NCBI RefSeq assembly: GCF_015244565.1
Contig: NZ_JABCQG010000006.1
Span: 62,001-126,000 of the forward strand
Direction: 5' to 3'
Source: Gluconobacter vitians
GTDB lineage: Bacteria; Pseudomonadota; Alphaproteobacteria; Acetobacterales; Acetobacteraceae
Length of the DNA: 64,000 nucleotides
The notes below the pieces were generated by a model. It ran no database searches and was not told where the DNA came from. It was given only the letters and a program-made list of their open reading frames with translations. Each line of letters opens with the position of its first letter. The first letter of the stretch is position 1. Of this stretch, positions 36,467 through 44,862 are shown piece after piece. A program made the translations under genes and the position numbers.

Positions 36467-39016
36467 CTAACCGCCTGCGGACACCGGCGGTGAGGCCTCG
36501 TCGTGGCCTCCTGTCAGCAGACGGAAAACGCCCTCGGAAGACGTGCCTTTCATCAGGGGAGCAAAACGGGTCTGCAGATTTTTAAGCGTCTGTTGATCCT
36601 GCGCCCTGGAGGCATCCCCGCCAATCCGAAGGACAAGAGCCTGCTGTTCCGCTGAGAGCTGTGCTCTCGTATCGTCTGCACCCGTTGGAAGCCCGTCCAG
36701 CATGGGCAAAAGCGCTTCCACGGCCCGGGACCATTCACCGGCCTTTTCAGCCATCTGAGCCCGCAAATCCCATGCACGCGGATCACGGATTGTCGCCAGT
36801 TCGCCCGCAGCTTCATCAGACCGATGATCAGCAAGCGAAATCCGTGCCTTCAGCAAGGCCACTTCTACAGTCTGACTGCTACTTCCTCCAGGCAGAGCCA
36901 TGGCGGCATCGGGAGAACCTTCAGCAAAAACCGCGAGATCCTGCCGGGCAGCCTTGAGATCGCCCATATCCAGCTCAAGCCTGGCCAGTCGAATCCGGAC
37001 ATCCATGGCCTTTGAGCCAGTTTCACAAGCCAGAAGACTTCGCAATGTCTCCCGTTCCTGATCCGGCAGCCCCAGCGCTTCGTAACGACGCGCCAGTCCA
37101 TCGAAAATATCCCGCCGCGAAGTATCGTCAGCCGCGTGAACCAGTGCGTCTTTCAAAAACGCAACCTCATCCATATTCTGCCGCGCGCCTGAAGACGCCG
37201 ACTGTGCCATCCGTCGAATGATATCGGTCTTCTGCGGTTGGATTTCGGCCATATCATCCGGATAAAGATGGCTCCACTCCTGCACTGCCGAAGCAGCGGC
37301 TCCAAGGTTGCCACCTTTCATGAAAGCCTCGAGCTGGAAAATACGGCCGGCCTTTTCCCGGCCTGCAACCCGAAGGGCAGGCAGGATGCTATCCACCTGA
37401 TCCGCGACAGCCTGTGGAGATAATATCTTTTTCTCCAGCGCAAGTCGGAGAGATGCTTCCCGAGCCACAGGCCAGACAAGAGGTGATGGATCGCGCGCAA
37501 GCACAGACAGCTTCGCTTCCGCATCCTGTGCGTTCCTGCGCGCGGCAAGAAGCGCTCTGGCCAGAGCGACCTGTGGGTTATCCGGCGATTGATCCAGGAT
37601 TTTTGTAGCGCTGTCTCCTCCGTAGCGCGCAATCCACTGCGCGGCTGGCGGTAGGAGGCGATCGCGTAAAGGTGCCGCGTATGCCTGCAGGACCGGCAGG
37701 CCCGTGGCAATCAGGTCAGCGGTATGAAGGCGATCATTTTCATCAGACCCTGACACAGCCTGTCCGGTCCGACTGGCTGAAGGCAGAAGCATCCGCATCA
37801 TTCCACGCCAGAGCTGATCTTCCGGGGTATTTCCTCCGTCTTCCGCCAAGGAAGAAGAACCCGGTCGCGCATTGAGCACAGCCGATATCTGCTGCAACCG
37901 ACGCGCTTCGGGTTTCTCTATTCCTTCCGGCCAGTCCTGCAAGGCAACCTGCATGACTTCACCCAGAAGAGGCCCGTTCCCCGCCCGGGCTGCAGCCTGC
38001 GCAACCCGCATGCGCGCATCAAAACGATCACCCGAAGAGGCCAGCGCCGCAGAAATCATACTGCGCCTGAGAGACTCCCGCAGTTCCTCCGGCTTCCCCG
38101 CACTCAGGCTTACGCCACTCAGAGAGGAGCCATAGGGCTGAAGCCGGTTGGATGCCATCAACGGGAAACTGTCCGGACCGGTTGTATCCAGAACCAACTT
38201 TCCGCCCGTCTGACGCAATTCGATGGTGTCAGCATCGGCAGCAATCACAACGCCAATCAGACTGCTCCGAACCGCAAACCCCGTTCCCAGACGACGCATG
38301 GTCTTCTGAATCCGTCCTGACCGAGTCATTCCAAGCAAAAGCCGTCGCCCCGAGTCAGGATCATCCAGCGCAACGACCTGCGGCAGACCTTCTTCAACAG
38401 GGGGCATGAAGGTCAGGGCGTTTCCGTCCTGCCCCAGCAGCATATCGTCTTGAGGCTTCATGTCCGAAGCAACCGACACCGTCCAGCCCGCGCCAACCGG
38501 ACGCAGGACAGGATTACGTTCATCTGACAACCCAATGGTAATCACCGTCACATCCGGCAGCATATGGCTGGACACGGATGTAAAAGGTCCCATTCCTGAC
38601 AGTCCCGCAGTATCAAGGACATGTCGTCCTGCGGCCACCAGAACAAGATTCTGGCCATTCCTAAAAGCAGCTACAGGCGTCAGTTCACCCAGCGGCAACC
38701 ACAATCCGGTTGCACCGGGAACCTGTACGGATGGCCCTTCGGAAGGCGCTGTCGTGCTTTGTGGACGACCTTCAGACGATGAACCGGTCCCGGAAGCGGC
38801 CTGCTTTTCCTGGACTGCTTTTTCCGGATGAGGAAAAAGAGGAGAGGGATCGTTCAGGAAAGACCACCCGGCAGGCAACAGATTTCCACCTGTAGCCTTT
38901 GCCGAATGTCCCGCATCAGTCTCGGGCTTTGAGCCAGGGACTCTAGCGGCAGGGGCCGCTATTGCCGCTCCAAGAGACGACAATCCCAGTACTGTAGCCA
39001 GAAACGCCCGTCTCAT
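36467..39016 (-). CDS. Large exported protein of unknown function in the flagellar operon
   Basis: An 849-aa protein with a signal peptide (MRRAFLATVLGLSSLGAAIA, then APA). Residues about 100-310 look beta-rich (VLVAAGRHVLD, VTVITIGLSDERNP). From about residue 315 onward it is helical, with repeated Ala/Leu-rich helix pairs resembling TPR-type solenoids (LARALLAARRNAQDAEAKL, RIRLARLELDMGDLKAA). I cannot name a family. Its ATG overlaps the MotE-like stop (ATGA, 39016-39013), so it is co-translated with flagellar genes. A periplasmic role in motor assembly or stator function is inferred from position only. Confidence 0.75.
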   Translation of the reverse strand: MRRAFLATVLGLSSLGAAIAAPAARVPGSKPETDAGHSAKATGGNLLPAGWSFLNDPSPLFPHPEKAVQEKQAASGTGSSSEGRPQSTTAPSEGPSVQVPGATGLWLPLGELTPVAAFRNGQNLVLVAAGRHVLDTAGLSGMGPFTSVSSHMLPDVTVITIGLSDERNPVLRPVGAGWTVSVASDMKPQDDMLLGQDGNALTFMPPVEEGLPQVVALDDPDSGRRLLLGMTRSGRIQKTMRRLGTGFAVRSSLIGVVIAADADTIELRQTGGKLVLDTTGPDSFPLMASNRLQPYGSSLSGVSLSAGKPEELRESLRRSMISAALASSGDRFDARMRVAQAAARAGNGPLLGEVMQVALQDWPEGIEKPEARRLQQISAVLNARPGSSSLAEDGGNTPEDQLWRGMMRMLLPSASRTGQAVSGSDENDRLHTADLIATGLPVLQAYAAPLRDRLLPPAAQWIARYGGDSATKILDQSPDNPQVALARALLAARRNAQDAEAKLSVLARDPSPLVWPVAREASLRLALEKKILSPQAVADQVDSILPALRVAGREKAGRIFQLEAFMKGGNLGAAASAVQEWSHLYPDDMAEIQPQKTDIIRRMAQSASSGARQNMDEVAFLKDALVHAADDTSRRDIFDGLARRYEALGLPDQERETLRSLLACETGSKAMDVRIRLARLELDMGDLKAARQDLAVFAEGSPDAAMALPGGSSSQTVEVALLKARISLADHRSDEAAGELATIRDPRAWDLRAQMAEKAGEWSRAVEALLPMLDGLPTGADDTRAQLSAEQQALVLRIGGDASRAQDQQTLKNLQTRFAPLMKGTSSEGVFRLLTGGHDEASPPVSAGG

Positions 39017-39753
39017 CCGTTACCACCAATCCGGGTGGCCGGCCGTGCATGGGAGTTCACCAGAAGCTGCGTGGCCAGAATGGCACGCTGTGGAGACATG
39101 GCTTCCATGATGGCCGAAGCCTTGCGGGGATTCATTTTATTGAGAAGCGCTACCCCCACACGCAGATCGAGAATATTGAAGATCGCTGCCGCATCCTCCG
39201 GCTTCATGGCCTGATAGATTTTGACCAGACGATCTGCATCGTCATTCCGCAGCTGATCCGTATGCTGCTCACTGCTCTCGAGGGCGGTTCGTGAATTCTC
39301 CAGCGCCGTCATCCGGCGTTGCAGTTCTTCCTCGGCTGCATCCACCAGACGCTGTCGATCATTCAGAGCAGCATCCCTGCGATCCAGTTCCTTTTCGCGG
39401 GTAGCAAGCTGCTCCGCCAGTACGGGATCTGTTGGCTGTGCCGCGGATGCCGGAGCCGCTGGCGCAGGTCCCTTGCAGCCCCCGTGCGCACAGAGATCAT
39501 CCATTTTGGGAGCGGTTGCAGAAGAAGGTGGCGGAGGCGCTACGGCCTTTGAAGGCTGAGCCGATGGAGAAACCGGAGCCGGCGCCTCAGCCTGCGGCTG
39601 CGGCTGCGGCTGCGGCTGGGCCATGGCAGCTGCGGTCAGGGACGAGGAGGCAGAGTCCGTGTCGTCCATCAGGTCACCGGCGATCGCGTAGATCTTGACC
39701 CCCAGAAGAACAATCATCAGACCACAGGCAAGGTGCAGGATACGGAAAAACAT
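39013..39753 (-). CDS. MotE-like flagellar protein with MgtE-N-type domain
   Basis: A 246-aa protein. It has an N-terminal membrane segment or signal (ILHLACGLMIVLLGVKIYAI), a Pro/Gln/Ala-rich linker including (QP)4, a coiled coil at about 120-165 (LATREKELDRRDAALNDRQ), and a C-terminal MgtE-intracellular-N-like domain (MKPEDAAAIFNILDLRV, MNPRKASAIMEAM). This is the layout of alphaproteobacterial MotE, a chaperone-like factor for the motor component MotC, and is also related to FliG-like superhelices. It lies 6 bases after the DUF6468-like gene and overlaps the next gene by 4 bases. Confidence 0.8.
   Translation of the reverse strand: MFFRILHLACGLMIVLLGVKIYAIAGDLMDDTDSASSSLTAAAMAQPQPQPQPQAEAPAPVSPSAQPSKAVAPPPPSSATAPKMDDLCAHGGCKGPAPAAPASAAQPTDPVLAEQLATREKELDRRDAALNDRQRLVDAAEEELQRRMTALENSRTALESSEQHTDQLRNDDADRLVKIYQAMKPEDAAAIFNILDLRVGVALLNKMNPRKASAIMEAMSPQRAILATQLLVNSHARPATRIGGNG
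39592..39618. repeat. Hexanucleotide tandem repeat (CTGCGG)4 inside the MotE-like gene
   Basis: Four exact CTGCGG copies plus a partial fifth encode the alternating Gln-Pro stretch of the linker. Copy-number change would alter linker length by two residues per unit without shifting frame. Confidence 0.85.
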
Positions 39754-39759
39754 GGCTGC

Positions 39760-40257
39760 TTATCCCTGCTTCTGACGAAGGGCACGCAGGAGTTCACGTT
39801 CAGCAGCGCTCTTACTGCCGCCGGGCTTCATCGTCCGTACTTCATCCGGTTTCAGGCGAAGTGCCGAGCGGAACGGGGTTTCTTCAGGCCGTTCCTCGAC
39901 CCGCTGGGAGGCTTTTACGCCTGCCGTCGCCGCTCGTCCCGCAGGCAGAAGAGATTCCAGCTGCTGGGCAAGGGTTTCGGACCGGTCACACAGCATCGCA
40001 AGATCTCGCTTCAGGCTTTTGCCGGATTCGACGGTCTTGCCCAGGGCGCGTCCCACGAGTTCGGTCGTCTGTCGCAGATGATCAATGCCGGACTGGGCCT
40101 GTGCACTACTGGACTGGAGGCTTGCAATCAAAGCATCGAGCTGTCCGCGGTCACGCCGCAGGACGGAAAGGGCACGTCCGAGATAAAGACTGTAGAAAAT
40201 CGTCACCAGCAGCAGCGCTGACAGGGCAATCTCGATCCAGAGCTGAAATCTGTCCAT
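39760..40257 (-). CDS. DUF6468-like flagellar operon protein
   Basis: A 165-aa protein with one N-terminal membrane helix (LWIEIALSALLLVTIFYSLYL) and a cytoplasmic or periplasmic coiled coil (LIASLQSSSAQAQSGIDHLRQ), followed by a basic tail. A protein of this size and layout directly follows fliM in several alphaproteobacteria, where it is annotated DUF6468; I make the family call from that layout, not from a search. It starts 14 bases after the fliM stop. Function unknown. Confidence 0.7.
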   Translation of the reverse strand: MDRFQLWIEIALSALLLVTIFYSLYLGRALSVLRRDRGQLDALIASLQSSSAQAQSGIDHLRQTTELVGRALGKTVESGKSLKRDLAMLCDRSETLAQQLESLLPAGRAATAGVKASQRVEERPEETPFRSALRLKPDEVRTMKPGGSKSAAERELLRALRQKQG

Positions 40258-40271
40258 GAAATATGCTCCGT

Positions 40272-41390
40272 TCAGCTATAGGATGTGGCACGATCCGTGC
40301 CGGGTTTCTGGTTGATAACGTCTTCAATCTTGATGGCGACCTGCCCCTGCTTGCGGCCGACCCGCCCTGTAAAAAGGGCATGTTCGCCACAGCGCAGACT
40401 GACGAGGGCATCCGGCTTGCGACGCAGGATCAGTTGATCTCCTGGAGCGAGCTTCATGATATCCTTGAGGTTCACGGTCTGCTCTTCCAGGACGGCGTCG
40501 AGGGTCAGATCCGTCTGCCAGAGCTCCTCGGCAAGGTGATTTTCCCACATGCCGTCATGACCGAATTTCTCACCCATGAACTGCTGCAGCAGAATGTCCC
40601 TGACAGGCTCAAGAGTGGCATGCGGCAACACCACGTCCACATCACCGCCCCGGCCTTCCATATCGACACCGAAACGGGAAGTAACGACGCCGTTGCCAGC
40701 ACGGCAGATCATCGCGAAACGTGAATTCATCTCCAGCCGCTCAAAATGGAAATTGACGGCACAGAGCGGACTGAAACTCGTTTCCAGATCGTCCAGGATG
40801 ATCCTGACCATGGGCTCGATCAGAGCGCGTTCAATCGCAGTATGATGCCGTCCCGTCTGGCGGCTGGTTGGACCGTTGGACGCGATGTCGCTGCGGAGAT
40901 GTCCTCCGAGAAGCGCGTCGACGATGCTGTAGATCAGGGGCGAACTCAGCACGATGATGCCGTAATTGTCCCATTCTTCCGCTTTGAAGACCGCGAACAT
41001 GGCCTGTCCCGGCACTTTTTCGAGATAGTCCCCAAAACGCTGTGATCCCAGGCGGTCCATCGAGACTTCGACATTGTCGCTGGTAAAATTGCGCAGGCTC
41101 GTCGTCAGGATTCTCGTGAAACGGTCAAAGACGACTTCGAGCATCGGCAGCCGCTCGGACGATACGCCGGACGTGCTGACCACACGCTCAATGCCCGTGC
41201 TGTCAACCGGACCACTGATCGCAGAGTCCTTGCCAAAAAAGCTGTCGATCTCGGCCTGACTCAGAACGTGGTCCTGATCGCTGTCAGACCCGAATCCCGC
41301 CGGGCCCTGTCCGGCCAAGGGAAAAGCCGCAGCAGGCATGTCGGCATCATGGTCCGCAAAAGCAGTATCGGCCTGTCGGTCGTCGCTCAC
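40272..41390 (-). CDS. fliM: Flagellar motor switch protein FliM
   Basis: C-ring subunit that binds CheY-P and switches motor rotation. 372 aa. The N-terminal CheY-binding motif is LSQAEIDSFF (about residues 43-52), a chemotaxis-type middle domain carries VVFDRFTRILTTSLRN, and the C-terminal surface-presentation (SpoA/FliN-like) domain includes LAPGDQLILRR. The ~42-residue extension before the CheY motif is longer than in E. coli and acidic. Coupled to fliL by an ATGA overlap (41390-41387). Confidence 0.93.
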   Translation of the reverse strand: MSDDRQADTAFADHDADMPAAAFPLAGQGPAGFGSDSDQDHVLSQAEIDSFFGKDSAISGPVDSTGIERVVSTSGVSSERLPMLEVVFDRFTRILTTSLRNFTSDNVEVSMDRLGSQRFGDYLEKVPGQAMFAVFKAEEWDNYGIIVLSSPLIYSIVDALLGGHLRSDIASNGPTSRQTGRHHTAIERALIEPMVRIILDDLETSFSPLCAVNFHFERLEMNSRFAMICRAGNGVVTSRFGVDMEGRGGDVDVVLPHATLEPVRDILLQQFMGEKFGHDGMWENHLAEELWQTDLTLDAVLEEQTVNLKDIMKLAPGDQLILRRKPDALVSLRCGEHALFTGRVGRKQGQVAIKIEDVINQKPGTDRATSYS

Positions 41391-41863
41391 TGCACCAGCA
41401 CCTCTACGAAAAAGAGATCCCGAACCCGAAGAGGCGCCACGATATTGGTGATCTGCGCCAGCATGGTTTCCCGCAGCCGGTAAATGCCACTGCCGGAAAG
41501 CTCTGAAGGCTGCATTCCATGCAGACAGGTCTGGAACGCATCCTGGATCTGCGGCATCAGAGCTGACACATTTGCGGCGTTCTTGCTGTCCTCAACCTCA
41601 AGCCGGGCACCGATCCGGACATACCGCGTACGGTCCGTCCCGGAATCGAGATTGGAGAGAATGGTCGGAATGGTGATGGTCGTCCATTTCACCGGCTGGG
41701 AAGCGGCTGTCTTGGCCGACGGGGTTGCCGCGTGATGAAAATGCTTCCATGCAAAGGCTCCACCACCAGCCAGAAGCAGGCATGCCAGCACTGCAAGGAT
41801 GATGATCTTGCGCTTACCCCCCTTCTTGACCGGGGTTTCGTTTTCCGGAGTCTCCGTCGTCAC
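41387..41863 (-). CDS. fliL: Flagellar basal-body protein FliL
   Basis: A 158-aa single-span protein. It has a short basic cytoplasmic N-terminus (KKGGKRK), a membrane helix at about 19-37, and a periplasmic FliL domain (RYVRIGARLEVEDSKNAANV, RLRETMLAQITN, VRDLFFVEVLVQ). It surrounds the stator and supports motor torque. It is the first gene of the five-gene minus-strand operon with fliM, the DUF6468-like gene, the MotE-like gene and the 849-aa exported protein. It is divergent from the lytic transglycosylase, with 63 bases between. Confidence 0.93.
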   Translation of the reverse strand: MTTETPENETPVKKGGKRKIIILAVLACLLLAGGGAFAWKHFHHAATPSAKTAASQPVKWTTITIPTILSNLDSGTDRTRYVRIGARLEVEDSKNAANVSALMPQIQDAFQTCLHGMQPSELSGSGIYRLRETMLAQITNIVAPLRVRDLFFVEVLVQ

Positions 41864-41926
41864 CGTTCGTCTGCCTTCTCTTTCGGACAGCGCTCATCAT
41901 CGGCACAAAAGATTAACAGCGGGTTT

Positions 41927-43186
41927 ATGATGCGCAGGAAAAGGCGAGTCTTCCTTCAGACGGGAACCATCATCCTGAGCCTCACAGCCCTTGCGGGCTG
42001 CGCCTCCCAGCGCTCTCCTTACAACCGCTATTATTCCTCAAGCGGTGCCTATCGCGCGCCCGGACCGGCAGGCGATCCGTGGCGGCCCTATATCCTTCAG
42101 GCTGCCAGCCGATTCTCGATTCCGCAGGAGTGGATCCGCGCCGTCATCCATCAGGAATCGGGAGGGCACCAGTTCCTGGACGGGCGACCCATCACATCCC
42201 ATTCAGGGGCAATGGGTCTGATGCAGCTCATGCCCCAGACCTATGCCGACATGCGCTCGCGCTACGGCCTCCGGGCCGATCCCTATGAGCCACATGACAA
42301 CATCATGGCGGGTACGGGCTATATCAGCATTCTTGCCCGCAAATATGGCGCCCCGGCCTTTCTGGCGGCCTATAACGCGGGTCCGCAGCGGCTTGAGGCT
42401 TACCTTTACGAAGGACGCCAGCTACCCAACGAAACCGTCAATTATGTCGCCAGCATCACGCCCCATCTTGGCACGCAGATTGCCATGACAGGTCCGCTAG
42501 CCGCTTATGCCAGCGCCGATCAACTAAATGCCTCCCAGTCGGGCACAGCCCTTGCAAGCCTCTCTCCTGCCCGGACTGCGGCCGCACCAGTCATGACCGC
42601 ATCACGGAGCGTGGGACAGGTCTGGGCCAGCCGCCATGTCACAACCGCTGCCGCGCAGACGCCGATTGCCGCGCCCAGCGCCATTCCGTGTAATCCAGAC
42701 GACGCCTACGACCCCGATGTGCCCTGCGCCGTCCAGCCCGTCAGCACACCGCAACTCGCGCCCCCTGCCGCGACGGCGAGTTCCACTCCCACAGACAGCA
42801 GCACGCTCGCTCTGCAACAGCCAGCCCCTGCCCGCGCTCTTCCGCCGCCGCCAGTCATTCCGACGCCTCACACCCTGCCAACGCAGCCTACGGAATCGAC
42901 CACCATGGTCGTTGGCTACCATCGGCCCGGAAGCTATGGTCCTTGGGCCGTTCAGGTAGGGGCCTTTGCCAGTATCGGACAGGCAAAATTCGCGGCCACC
43001 ATGGCGCGGCAGGCAGCCTTCACCCCGCTCCAGTCCGCCCGAATCGAAGTGCATCCGACATCCAGCCATGGCGCCACGGTCTGGCGCGCGCGTCTGACAG
43101 GAATAAACCGCGTCGGGGCAGCGCAGGCCTGCTCAACTCTTTCCGGACAAGGAATGGCCTGCATGGCCGTCCCGCCAGGGCATTGA
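41927..43186 (+). CDS. Lipoprotein lytic transglycosylase with C-terminal SPOR domain
   Basis: A 419-aa peptidoglycan enzyme. The lipobox is LTALAGC with Cys25. An SLT domain (about 50-170) has the catalytic Glu in IHQESGGH, GAMGLMQLMP and AAYNAGP. A long Pro/Ala/Ser-rich linker leads to a SPOR domain (about 340-418, opening WAVQVGAFASIGQAK), which binds denuded glycan at division sites. The start is the ATG-ATG pair at 41927/41930; the frame is open further upstream, but that part overlaps fliL and lacks a signal. Resembles RlpA/SLT hybrids in logic. Location next to flagellar genes suggests either division or flagellar wall remodelling. Confidence 0.88.
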   Translation: MMRRKRRVFLQTGTIILSLTALAGCASQRSPYNRYYSSSGAYRAPGPAGDPWRPYILQAASRFSIPQEWIRAVIHQESGGHQFLDGRPITSHSGAMGLMQLMPQTYADMRSRYGLRADPYEPHDNIMAGTGYISILARKYGAPAFLAAYNAGPQRLEAYLYEGRQLPNETVNYVASITPHLGTQIAMTGPLAAYASADQLNASQSGTALASLSPARTAAAPVMTASRSVGQVWASRHVTTAAAQTPIAAPSAIPCNPDDAYDPDVPCAVQPVSTPQLAPPAATASSTPTDSSTLALQQPAPARALPPPPVIPTPHTLPTQPTESTTMVVGYHRPGSYGPWAVQVGAFASIGQAKFAATMARQAAFTPLQSARIEVHPTSSHGATVWRARLTGINRVGAAQACSTLSGQGMACMAVPPGH

Positions 43187-43377
43187 GGGCACAGCCGAGA
43201 GAACAGTTTCGGCGTCAGAAGCAATCCGCGTTGGCAATGCGGTAACTTTCGCCTATGTTCCCATGCATGCCACACATAGCTGACGCGCATGAAGCGTAGG
43301 CCCTCACGGCCCCGCCTCTCGTCATGCCCCATACAGCTTTACCGACACCTTTTACGACGACTTCCCAGGACGTGCAG

Positions 43378-44793
43378 ATGACGACAAGCCCGGCTCCCGA
43401 TCACACCCCGACCCATGCAGGGGCCATCAGCGAGGAAGGCTATCACAAGGACCTCGGACGCCGTCATGTTCAGATGATCGCCATCGGTGGCGCCATCGGG
43501 ACGGGACTGTTCCTTGGAGCGGGCTCACGCCTTCAGGTGGCCGGGCCGTCCCTTGCGATCATCTATGCGATCTGTGGTGTCTTCTCGTTCCTGATCCTGC
43601 GCGCGCTGGGTGAACTGGTCATGTACCGCCCGACCAGCGGCAGCTTCGTGACCTATGCGCGTGAGTTCCTCGGCGAGCGGGCCGCCTACATGGCGGGCTG
43701 GCTGTCCTTCCTGAACTGGGCCATGACCGGCATCGTCGATATCACGGCTGTAGCCCTCTATATGCATTACTGGGCAGTGTTCCTGCCGGTTCCACAATGG
43801 GTTTTCGCGCTCGTGGCTCTGGCGATCGTTGGCACCATGAATATGATCGGCGTACGCTATTTCGGCGAGATGGAGTTCTGGTTCTCCCTCATCAAGGTCG
43901 TGGCGCTGGCGCTTTTCCTTGTAGCGGGCGCCCTCATTCTCGGGACACGCATGCCGGTTGCGGGCCATACGACCGGCTTTCACCTGATTACTGAAAATGG
44001 CGGCATTTTCCCGCACGGGATGTTCTCGGCCCTCATGCTGCTTCAGGGCGTGGTCTTCGCCTATTCCGGCATTGAACTGCTGGGCACAGCTGCCGGTGAA
44101 TGCGAGGACGCACGCGAAATCCTACCCCGCGCCATCAACAGCGTGATCTGGCGTATTGCCCTGTTCTATGTGGGCTCCGTGATCCTGCTGGTCTGCCTGC
44201 TGCCCTGGACCGAATATCATGCCGGCACCAGCCCGTTCGTGACGTTCTTCCAGGCGCTCGGCATTCCGGGCATTGGCACCATCATGAACATCGTGGTCCT
44301 GACCGCGGCTCTCTCCAGTCTCAATTCCGGCCTGTATTCCACCGGGCGCGTTCTGCGCGCCCTCGCCCTTGGCGGCTCCGGCCCGAAGGCTCTGGGCAAG
44401 CTGAACGGCAGCTCCGTCCCCTATGTCGGCATCCTCACCACACTGGCCGTCTATCTGGTGGGCGTAATGCTGAACTACTTCATCCCGTCCCGCGTGTTTG
44501 AAATCGTCCTGAACTTCTCCGCACTTGGCATCATCAGCACCTGGGGATTCATCCTGCTGTGCCAGCTGCGTCTGCGGGCTGCGATCAATCGCGGAGACAT
44601 CGCGCCGACAGGCTTCAACATGCCCGGCGCGCCTTATACGACATGGGCCACGCTCGGCTTTCTGGGCTTTGTCCTGATCATGATGGCCTTCGACTATCCG
44701 GACGGCACAATCACGATCGGCGCCATCCCCCTGATCGGTGCCATCCTGATTGGCGGCTGGTGCCTGCTGGATCGCGGTCGCCGCCACGGCTGA
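43378..44793 (+). CDS. Amino acid permease (APC superfamily, AroP/CycA/ProY-like)
   Basis: A 471-aa permease with 12 predicted membrane helices. Family motifs include GRRHVQMIAIGGAIGTGLFL at the first helix, GELVMYRPTSGSFVTYA, and AYSGIELLGTAAGECEDAR. It is a proton symporter for a neutral, aromatic or cationic amino acid; specificity cannot be read. The ATG at 43378 has AGGA 7 bases upstream and is preferred to the ATG at 43324, which lacks a ribosome binding site. A strong terminator follows. Confidence 0.9.
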   Translation: MTTSPAPDHTPTHAGAISEEGYHKDLGRRHVQMIAIGGAIGTGLFLGAGSRLQVAGPSLAIIYAICGVFSFLILRALGELVMYRPTSGSFVTYAREFLGERAAYMAGWLSFLNWAMTGIVDITAVALYMHYWAVFLPVPQWVFALVALAIVGTMNMIGVRYFGEMEFWFSLIKVVALALFLVAGALILGTRMPVAGHTTGFHLITENGGIFPHGMFSALMLLQGVVFAYSGIELLGTAAGECEDAREILPRAINSVIWRIALFYVGSVILLVCLLPWTEYHAGTSPFVTFFQALGIPGIGTIMNIVVLTAALSSLNSGLYSTGRVLRALALGGSGPKALGKLNGSSVPYVGILTTLAVYLVGVMLNYFIPSRVFEIVLNFSALGIISTWGFILLCQLRLRAAINRGDIAPTGFNMPGAPYTTWATLGFLGFVLIMMAFDYPDGTITIGAIPLIGAILIGGWCLLDRGRRHG

Positions 44794-44810
44794 TCCTCTT
44801 TCCCGGCACA

Positions 44811-44840
44811 AAAAAGGGCGCTTCTGGGAGCGCCCTTTTT
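44811..44840. terminator. Bidirectional intrinsic terminator
   Basis: A 12-bp perfect stem, AAAAAGGGCGCT (44811-44822) with AGCGCCCTTTTT (44829-44840), and a 6-base loop, between two convergent genes. T-runs on both strands serve the permease and the oligopeptidase. Confidence 0.92.
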
Positions 44841-44862
44841 CATATCCGCATGATGCGAAGCC

